From assembly GCA_947311845.1 (NCBI GenBank), contig CAMZMU010000027.1, positions 48,026,094-48,090,093 of the forward strand: a stretch of DNA of 64,000 nt, read 5' to 3'. The stretch comes from Poa pratensis. Its lineage: Eukaryota > Streptophyta > Magnoliopsida > Poales > Poaceae. The position numbers and the translations under genes are program-made. Below, piece by piece: positions 54,831 to 64,000 of this stretch. Numbering within the stretch: position 1 is the stretch's first letter; every line of letters starts with the position of its first letter. A model generated the notes under the pieces. That model had not been told where the DNA came from. It made no database searches and saw only the letters and a list, made by a program, of their open reading frames with translations.

Positions 54831-57800
54831 ATGGAATTCCAGGCGGGCGGCGCCCGGTGGCCGAGCTCCGCCGAGGCGCCGCCGCCCCACGAGGTCCCCT
54901 CTCCTCGCTTCGATTCGTCGCGTGCCCTAAGGTGAGCGCCGGGGCCCCTCCCTCCCTCCCTCTTTACCTGTAAAATCTGGAACACTCACGCGTGGCGAGT
55001 AATTTTATACGGCTGCGTGCGTCGACTGTGTTTAGGATCTTTCTTTGTTTAGGTTTAGCTAGAGCCCATGTAAATGACATCGTTGTGGAAGTTGTCGCAG
55101 TATTTGCTGTTGTAGATATGTGGAAGCTTAGTTTTTGCTCTCCTGCGGTTACAGTGTTCTTCTGTGAGAGTCTTGTCGGCAATAGCTTGAGCAAGCTGTG
55201 ATCTTTAGTAGCGGCGCTGATGGTTTCTCGAGTCTCTGTGGAATTGGTTGTCTCATGTTGAAGCCTGTATTCTTGCAATATTATGAAAATGAATTAGCTC
55301 CGTTTGAACTGACACTAATATGAGAATTCCACATGAATAAAAAATAGTAATATTTCGGGAAATGGTGCAGTGATGGAAAATGCTGTTTCCAATACCGCTT
55401 TGTCAGTAATTATCTTGAATTGAAGGACGAGACCTCTGATTGATAGACAGAAAATTAGTTGAGGGTTGTGGAATATGGATGCATAATCATTCGCTCATTT
55501 TAAAAGTTCTAGGGCGTTGGTGAGATTCTTATTGTCAAAACAGATCAGATTAGGATCATTCATGTTTAAATAGATATACTATTTCTGATGCCAAGACCTA
55601 GTCGTTTTCAATCCTTCAACATAGAGTATTTGCTGATAGCCTATTTATCTTGATACATTGTTTTTAATGTATGTTGTGCCTTTCAGTTGATGGTTCTTCC
55701 ATGGTAATAAATGGTCCTAATTTTTAACCTAAAAACAATATACACTGCTTAGCTCTGTCCCCTAGACTACTACTTTGAGAAAATATTTCAGTGTTACTCA
55801 TAGAACTCTTTCTTGCTTACAGATTGCTGAGAGATCTTGGCAGAAATGTAACAGAAGAATTGGTTGTGCTGATGCCAAACTTGCTATCATTTTTGAAACA
55901 CGACGATCCTGCAGTTGTTAAGCAATCTATAGCTAGTGGGACAAATTTAATTGCTGCTGTATTGGAAGAGATGATACTTCAGGTCCTTTTTGTAAAACAG
56001 ATATTTATCAATGAAATAAATGCACTGTTGTAACTACTATCTGTTGCGATGTTGCTGTTGTTTGATGAGGTTATTTTACTTGCTTATTCTTATTTTTGGC
56101 CCTTTGGGATTGTGAAAACAAATTCAGAGTGAAAACCACGCCAAAAGAAATACCTAACATAAAATGATTTTCTACAAAGAGGGGCTTACTACCTTCATGT
56201 GCAGTGTATTTTGGTTGCCCTGCACGTCCCACTTGATTTGCTCTTTCAGTGTTATTGATGTCACTGCTTAAACCCAACACTTTTTTGTTTTCCCTTCTTT
56301 CCATAGTTCAGTTTCATGCAAAGTGTCAGCTTCTGATTATGATAGAGTGCTCATGATGAGAGCATTTTGTCATTAGATGTCAGTGGCTTGAGTGTGTGTC
56401 TCTCATTTTCCCGTAATAGCACTGACGATCATAGAACCTACTTTGCTACCACTAAACAACCAGACATTCCAGATTTGATGCATCCAGTGCCCAAATATCC
56501 AAATCCTTGTAATCCTACTGATACCATGTCAAGTCTGCTTCCATTATACATCCTGGGACCTGATTACTAGTTTTTCCTGGTATTTTCAGTGGTCTCCCAT
56601 CTAGACAATTGAAAAGCAGTAGATTTAATCCCAGAAATACTAGAGTAGATGGAACAAGGAGTTGGCTGATAGTTTGGTGCGCGTTTTGACTTGCTGGAAA
56701 GTAAGTGTAAATGAGATTTGTTTTAGCACTCAACCATCTTACAGTTATATTAGTAATGAAGTGATAATAATTAATAAATGCACTGGACCTCCAACATTTT
56801 TTTGTTTGTGTCGTTGGCTTGTTGCGCATTTTAAATCTTAACTACTAGTGCATTCGTATGGTATCCATTATCCTCTGAATTCACTGATTAGAATCTTAAG
56901 AAAATTATAGAATTAAGAAATAGATTTGTTTTTAAGAAATATGATTCTGTAAGCTGAAAGAAACTTCTAGAAAAATGATCCTCCATGAGATTCTAATTTA
57001 CATATTGAATATACATTTTGTACCTAAGTATTAAAAACTTGGTCAATCCTAATGAATTTTCTGCAAGCACTCAAGCTTCTTTTATCAGTTAAAAACTAAC
57101 TTAACTATTGCAGCATGGAAATGGTCATAGGTCTGGTTGATAAGTATTATTCTTAGACTAATGTACGGATAACGGCTTTCCGATTAACACAAGTGAAGGA
57201 GGAAATTTACCTGTAGGGTAGATCAAGGAAAAAAAATGATAACCCGTTTTCCTCAGTTTTAATTTGGTTTCGAGAATACAATGGTTGTTTTGGTTGTATG
57301 GTGCTGAAGTTTTCAAGGAGTTTCCTGATTTGCATTTTTACTTATGGACCCCGTAAATGTTTGTAACTTTTATAAGGATAGCTTTATTCTCTTGTTTACT
57401 CTTAGCACTCACTTCGGCACTTTTAATGCTAAATTTAGGTTAATGGTCGTGGAAGAGTTGATGCTTGGCTTGAAGAGATGTGGGTTTGGATGAACCAGTT
57501 CAAGGATGCAGTATATGTTATCATGCATGAGGTTAGTTCAATAATTGTTTATGCTACTGTACCTTGTTTATATTTCCTCGTGAAACTGTTGTTCTTCTGT
57601 TTTCGTATTTGCAGTAAGTATTTCACACATCATGGATTTAGCAGATGATCCATATCTATATATAATATTTATGTTGACATGTAGTTGGCCTTTATTATAA
57701 TGTTCTGTTCTTTTAGCACAATTCCTCAGAAGATTGCACTTTACCGCAGTTTCTACTGAGAATATCATAAATAATGACATTCTTGAGATTTGTAATGATG

Positions 57801-60800
57801 GCCCATGCTGTACATTTTGCGTCTCTTGTCCAACTTACTGACTGATACTATTATTTTGTCTGACATATAGCAACCTGGTCCAATTGCTTCTAAGCTACTT
57901 GCTGTAAAGTTCATCGAAACATGGATCTTGTGCCTCACACCTCAACCCAACAGTGACCGGATACAGCCAATTGAAGGTATCATTCGTTCATTCACCCGAT
58001 TCACTATCACAAGTATGTGTCAGATTGTGAATGCTCTTTCAAACTAACTACACTCTACAAACAGGAAAGAACAAGAGGTTTGATGCTTCCAGATTAGCTA
58101 AATTTCACCCTAGCCTTGATCCCGTTGTTCTGGAAGCCGATATAAATAGAGCTTTCGTCATCCTTGTGGATATTCTGCAATCAGCTTATGCTAACCGAGG
58201 ATCCTTCCTAGTTGGCACCATTAATTCGTAAGCATTTCGACCATCTGTATTGCCTAAATGAAGTGGAAGCTGTTCATTTCACCCCCATCCACAGCTTGCC
58301 CTTTTTTTCACTTGTTCTATTGAGATGTTTGAATGAAGCTCTAATGCTCTATCCACGTGTTTGTCCTGAATTCTGAATTTGCAAGTAATATTGCTGGATC
58401 TAGTTTCGCTATTTTAGTGGTGTCCTAATCCTCTCACAGTTTCACACTATAGTCTTAGCTCCCTGCTCTCTTTCATTAGCTCCTTTAGTGGTGTCCTAAT
58501 CAAGTCTTATGTATGAACTAGTTTCTCATCTCACACTATCACCAGCCTGCTCTCTTTCATTAGCTCCCTCCATGGATGAAAATTTGGTGCTATTCTATAA
58601 AGTTGTTTCTAGTTTATTTAGTTATCTGGTGCGTACCTACCTGTTTATCCTGACTGCTGAATTTGTAAGTGCATTGGCATATAGGCCTAACTGTTTAGCC
58701 ACTTTACTCATTATCTACCCTCTTCAATTCTATTCATGTACTTCGCGGTGCAAAACATATTTGTTATTATCAGAAATATAAGTTCTTGGTCACATGTCAG
58801 TCTTGCAGCTATTGGAAAGAATAGGCCGGTTTACTATGACCGTGCACTGTCAGTGTTGTTTGGGTTCGACCCTAGTTTGGATACTTCAAAAGGGGCTCAT
58901 TCTGCAAGCCTGAGATATTCCCTGAAAACAGCATTTTTAGGGTTTCTACAGAGTCCTTGCCAGGAAATGATAGAGGTGGGTTTGCCTTATTTAGTTACAT
59001 CTTTGTACCATTTGAAGGTTAAAGTGCGAAAAAACTTATGTCAGTTAGCATTTCATTTTGTTCCCTTTGACTGCCAATGTTAGTTTTAACTTGTAGATCT
59101 AGTTTAGGCACATTTGATTTTTTTTCAGTTGAACAAAAACATTGATACCAAAATTCACCTGGTATAACTCAAAGATTGTAAAACTGTTCTGGTTGACTGT
59201 GAGACAAAGTAACTTAGCTATCTTGAAAGATTGTTATGTGGAACTGTGAAATAATGTCTAATTTAATTAACGGTAATTTAGAAATAACCTGCCTTTATTG
59301 TGGTCCATCGGCTGTCATGCATGAAGGCCACACTTGACATGTTCAGCTCATGTATCTTTGGTTTTAAACTCTTTGAGCTGTATCTGCTCATTTATAAAAT
59401 GGGAAGTTGCTTATGGCTAGTAGCTCATGTGTTATCACACGGATTGCTACAGTACCGATTGTCCTTTTTTGGTTCTCAAACAGTAGCGAATATGCAAGTT
59501 TTGAAGTTTGCATGCGTCCTTGTTATCTTCTCGAGTTTTTGGATCGTTGGTCGATTAATTCTAGTATTCTACTCGTAAAATCAAATGCTCTCATGACTCG
59601 CGAGTGAGCGAAAAAGTTTGGTTAGCACTCCATTGAAGTTGTAATATGCACATATGTAGTTTGTGTCCCTTGTTTTTCGGAGCTGTTGATAACTAGATAA
59701 ACTGGATTTTATTCGCTCACATGTGAGACGTTTTCTTTGGAGCAATCCTTCATTATCAGTGCCACCTTTTTCCTTAGTTACTTCTCATAACTGTTTAGGA
59801 TTTGTACATACATCCTCAGCCTATACTGTTTTCTTAATGTTTTTGCCAAATTTAATTCCTTTCATGTCCCTGAATTTGGTTTTTGGACGATTTATGTTAC
59901 TTCTCAAGTTAATCATAGCCATTCTCCCCTGGACAGTCTAAGGACATGCTAGTAAGGCGGCTTCGAACTCTCAGTCCAGGTGAAGCAACCGAACAGATTA
60001 TTAGACAGGTCGAGAAGATGTCTAGAAATATAGAGCGTGCTTCTCGTAGTAATAAGGTATATGTCTGAACACTTACATGATGTGATGTCAATGGATCTGG
60101 CATGTCTTTTTTCATAAGTTTATTACACACTTCTTTCTGAGATTTAAGGTGTTTTCGTATTAATAGGATGAACCTCCAACATGGGAGATGCCTCATGGAG
60201 ATGGTAGTCGAAAAAATCCCGCTCCTCCTGCTGTGGCCGAGGGCATAGCTAAGAGAGCAAGATTTGATAGCTCTGCACGTTCACATCCGCTAGTTCAGGG
60301 AATACCTGATTATTCCGCTGGGCAGATTGGAAATGACGCCAATATGGGTCATTCCTCTGACCCATCTCTCTTGAGTACTGATGTATCTCCTGTTGCGAAG
60401 ATGATTGAAATGATAGGTGCTTTACTTGCTGAAGGGGAAAGAGGAGCTGAATCCCTTGGTATTCTCATCTCATCAATAGAGTCAGACGTCATGGCTGACA
60501 TTGTAATTGAAACAATGAAGCATCTACCCGAAGTACCATTTCCATTAGCTACAAATAAGAATGGCCAGCAACTCGTCTTGCAACCTTCCTCCAGTCCCCC
60601 AACAGAGAACTTACCAGGCAATACACACTCTTTGCCCTCTATGGTACAGTTAGCACCACCTGCAGATGGAGTAGGCATTTCAACACCTGATGCCCTTGCT
60701 GTGCCTGGTGTCGCTGATTCGAAGCGTGACCCAAGAAGAGTATGATCTCTTAACTTACACCTTTTCTGAAGTCACAGAAGTTCCTATTTTGAAAATGTCA

Positions 60801-63800
60801 ATGTGTCGCAGGATCCTCGTCGCCTTGATCCAAGGCGAACAGTTGCACCTGCTGCTACTAGTGCCATACAGGTGAAGGTGGAAACCGCCAATATTCATCA
60901 GACAAGTACTTTGTCAAATATACCTTCTGCTGTTCCCGGGAAGGTTGACAAATGTGCAGAATATTCAGGAGACCCACCCAAAGATGAAGATGAGGAGCAT
61001 CCATCTACTCAGCCTGATCAAACAACTGTCAAAGAGAATTCAGAGTTTTTGGATGATACCACAGAACCAGAGTCAAATTTTGAAGCACATGCACCGGTGG
61101 AATCTCAAGCCGGAGTTCCTTCTTCTGATGTTGATGAAAAGATGGAGAATCCATTGTCACCAGAAGCTGTTTCAAACAATGAATCTGATAGTATGGATTT
61201 GGAGGTTGATCCCTTTTCACCAATCTCCAAGGCATCAACACCAGAAGATACTACTCATGATTTGCCACTTCCATCTCATTTGGAATTGAGTGACAGCGAG
61301 AAAATCTTACTGCATACATTAGCTGTTAGGAGGATAATTGATGATTACAAGAAAAATAGCCTGAATACAAGATTTTCCTTGCTTGCTCATTTGGTTGCTC
61401 AGGTATTCATTTGGTACCTGTGTTTTTTTTTCACGAATTTCTTTTCTACAAGCCAAATCCCACTTCTAGTTTCTAGTTTATTTTGCTAGAGTTCTCTGAG
61501 ATTACTGCTGTTAATGTTGATTGTTTATATTCTCATTCTGTCACAGTTATATTTTCTAATTTTTCATCATCTGTGACTTGTCAGAGTACTGCTGACGATA
61601 ATATTATGGATCTGATTCAGAGGCACATAATCTACCATTATCATGACCAGAAGGTACTTTACTCATGTGCACTATATCTATTTTTATCCTTGTTGCCTTC
61701 AGCGAAAGACTAGGTCAGGCAACATCCTACTGTTTGATCAACATATTTCAATAGGATGAAAGTATAGTTGGAGTTGATTTTGTGCTGCGCTGGATTTGCT
61801 TGGATAGGCTGACAATGCTCATGATTTGCTGCGTACACTCGATGTTTCAAACCTTCAGCTGTTGAAGCTGGTTTCAAAACTCTACTCCATTCTACCCTAT
61901 TTGAGCAAAACTCATTCTTGTTCGTTCTACCCCATTCGAGATAATTGCTGTGTAAACTCTAGTGTAAAAAACATCAACTGTTGAAGCTTGGGTTATCGGA
62001 CTTGCATACAGTTGTTGTGCTCACCTGTGCGGAGCTTGACCTAGTTCAAACTTACTTTAGGTTAAGATTATGCTGGTAAATCAAGCTTTCATACTAGATA
62101 AGCTGATCCTGAAGCTGGTTAGGCACTTAGGCTTGTCTCATTTCTAATTATAATTACCACCTGAAGCGGTTAGGTTCGTCTCGTTTCTAATTATTATTGC
62201 CATTTCTCAAACAGAGCATGACTCTGATCTGTCACACTGCATTTTAAGTTGTACTTTTTTGCTAGACTCACGTCTATAGCACTTGTTTTTTCCCAGGGGC
62301 ACGAACTAGCTATGCATGTGCTGTATCAGCTGCAGTGTGTCAATCTTGCTGATGCACCAGAAAGTTCTGTATCTACTTCTGAACATTACGAGAAGTTCTT
62401 TATATCACTTGTAAGTTAGCACATCATATTCAGATTTCTGCCCATTGCCTTTCAACTAAAAGTTTAACTTACGTGAAATAAACAAATTATTTTGTCATTT
62501 ATTTTGTACTCAGGCAAGGTCCTTGATTGACTCGCTACCTGCCTCAGATAAATCTTTGAGTAAACTTCTGTGTGATGCCCCATGTTTGCCTGAGTCTCTG
62601 TTTACATTACTTGAGAGTCTTTGCATGTCACAATTCAACAACCAACAAGTAAAGGACAGTGAGGGTGACCGTGTCACCCAAGGCCTCGGAACAGTATGGA
62701 GTCTTATTTTAGGGCGGCCGCCACTTCGGCAAGCTTGCTTGGATATTGTTTTGAAGGTTTGTAATGTTTCTTTTTCAATTGTTAAGGCTGCTTTTCTATT
62801 TATTGTCTTAAAGCATTTTGGTTTGAGTTTGCTGAGTTGTTTGGCCATCGACGCTATGATAACCACATGTATTCAAAGATTAAACATTTAGTATTTATGG
62901 TTTAAACACTGTATTAACATAAACTTTAATTTATGACAGTATAACTCTGAGTGCAAAATAATGACGTGTTTATATACAGCTCTGGTGGTTTCACAGTATT
63001 TATCATCTATGAACTGTGACTCACTTATTGTTATGAAATTTGCAGTGTGCCATTCACTCTCAAGATGAAGTCAGAGGAAAGGCTGTTAGATTGGTAAGGA
63101 GCAGCACTCATTATCTGTTACTTTGTTTATTCAATGAATGCTAATACTTATGTATATCATAGGTTATGAAAAAGCTCTATGATCTGACATATGCGTCGGA
63201 CAAAGTCGAGCAGTTTGCCACAGACAGTCTTCTGAAAATTGCCAATAAGCATAGTGTGGAGACAGATGTTAACTTCACAACCTCAAAAGAATCTACAGCT
63301 GAGGTACCTTTTGATGATTTTGATGCGTGTTATATTTAGGCATTCAGCACTCTGCCCTCTTCTTCTCCAGTAGGAGTTAAAAAATGGATGCCGATTATCC
63401 GACTTATTTGGTTACCGATTCCAATTGCAATAACTGTGGATTACGATTTACAACTAGCTTCTTCTGTCAGAACTGTAGTTTTTGTTTAAGATATGTATTG
63501 AGGTCACAGGCATCACCTACCTTATTATTGCCTAATCGGCCAGGTGCTCCATAGGGAATGCTATGGCAGTGCACCATAGACCTATACTATTTACAGTATT
63601 TGTATACTGCATTTTGGTTGAATGTTTTGACAATAGATATTTTTTGTGAAAGCAGGCTGAAATAGGCAACCAGGAAACTTCAGTTAGTGGCTCCCATGTT
63701 CTGGATGCTGGACCTTCTGAAAGTGGATCTACAAAGACCTCTTTGATTTCATCTAAACAATCAGCAATATCTGTATCCGAGGCCAAACGCCATACTTCAT

Positions 63801-64000
63801 TGTTTTTTGCACTTTGCACAAAGGTATCCCCACAAGAATACATAATTGTCTCTGGTATATGTTTTTGCGTAGAGTTAGTAAAGCTCTTTTTCTTTGTTCC
63901 AGAAGCCCATTCTTCTTTGGCAGCTGTTCAATGTTTATGGACGGTCTCCAAAAGTTGTCAAGCAGGTATTACTTTTAAGTTTTAACTTGTGTTGTGAAGT
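54831..64000 (+). CDS. Symplekin/PTA1-like cleavage and polyadenylation scaffold, 3' end beyond the window
   Basis: Sixteen exons, all GT-AG: 54831-54931, 55823-55982, 57439-57531, 57871-57976, 58065-58227, 58801-58975, 59937-60056, 60167-60739, 60812-61402, 61585-61653, 62297-62410, 62514-62756, 63046-63093, 63163-63303, 63656-63823, 63903-63965. They give 976 codons without a stop. Residues 34-300 form the HEAT-type symplekin/Pta1 N-terminal region (LMPNLLSFLKHDDPAVVKQS; SLAAIGKNRPVYYDRALSVL). Residues 490-507 carry repeated DPRR motifs, and 545-650 is acidic and disordered-looking. From about 655 helical repeats resume. Symplekin is a nuclear scaffold linking CPSF and CstF in mRNA 3'-end formation; the Arabidopsis homologue is ESP4. 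The start at 54831 (GCCATGG) has the best context. The N-terminus before residue 34 is not symplekin-like. Confidence 0.9.

Noticed and set aside
55792..55822. Alternative acceptor TTTCAG at 55791 for exon 2
   Set aside because: Joined to exon 1 it shifts the frame out of the symplekin sequence; the acceptor at 55822 keeps it.
55983..57438. A separate small gene in intron 2 of the symplekin-like gene (for example frames 56071-56304 minus and 56367-56570 plus)
   Set aside because: Low-quality frames without domains, inside an intron with clear splice sites; no promoter or conservation evidence.
58509..58781. Plus ORF rich in hydrophobic residues in intron 5
   Set aside because: Lies wholly in the intron before the exon at 58801 and contains a local CTGCTCTCTTTCATTAGCTC duplication; no membrane-protein family match by eye.

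Overview
The window looks like a piece of a large grass genome of the Triticeae type (wheat, Aegilops, barley or a relative). About 53 kb is a stack of nested LTR retrotransposons, two Helitron signatures and a MITE. One intron-rich, low-copy plant gene occupies the right end (54.8-64 kb, running off the edge). No bacterial, CRISPR, rRNA or stand-alone tRNA feature is visible. All calls come from reading the sequence; family names are given only at clade level.

Layout. 1-4075: truncated minus-strand Athila-like element (A). 4076-5378 and 19706-21516: one long LTR-like element (F), split by a complete 14.3-kb Tat/Retand-clade Gypsy element (T, 5379-19705, TSD CAAAA). T is on the minus strand, has a large internal deletion that fuses the gag leader to integrase, and carries a degenerate antisense gene with its own intron. 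T is itself split by a 6.3-kb non-coding LTR element rich in tandem repeats (N, 10132-16430). 21517-24246: a host segment with a MITE and an LTR insertion (E), followed by E internal sequence to 26147. 26148-39430: a plus-strand Athila-like gag-protease element (B). B is split by a second non-coding element (D, 31488-39409, TSD GGGAG), which in turn holds a 2.6-kb solo LTR (S, 35286-37908). 39431-39961: a retroelement scrap and a Helitron 3' end. 40231-53166: a second copy of the host segment of 21517-24246. It is interrupted by a Helitron (40388-50521) that carries a complete 8-kb minus-strand gag-protease element (C, 40617-48671, TSD AACAC). It ends in a solo LTR of the same E insertion. 53167-54830: gene-proximal DNA with a tRNA-derived SINE (17-bp TSD) and a CpG-rich leader.

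The gene at 54831-64000 encodes a symplekin/PTA1-type scaffold of the pre-mRNA cleavage and polyadenylation machinery. Sixteen exons with consistent GT-AG boundaries and phases give 976 codons, and the C-terminal part lies beyond the window. Its N-terminus looks shorter than, or different from, that of usual plant symplekins.

The nesting gives a relative history. N is younger than T, and T is younger than F. S is younger than D, and D is younger than B. C is younger than its Helitron, and the Helitron is younger than the duplicated segment. Elements B and C are non-autonomous (no RT, RNase H or integrase). They share a gag-protease plan and a second conserved sense ORF of unknown function near the 3' end. 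No autonomous transposition machinery is intact anywhere in the window.
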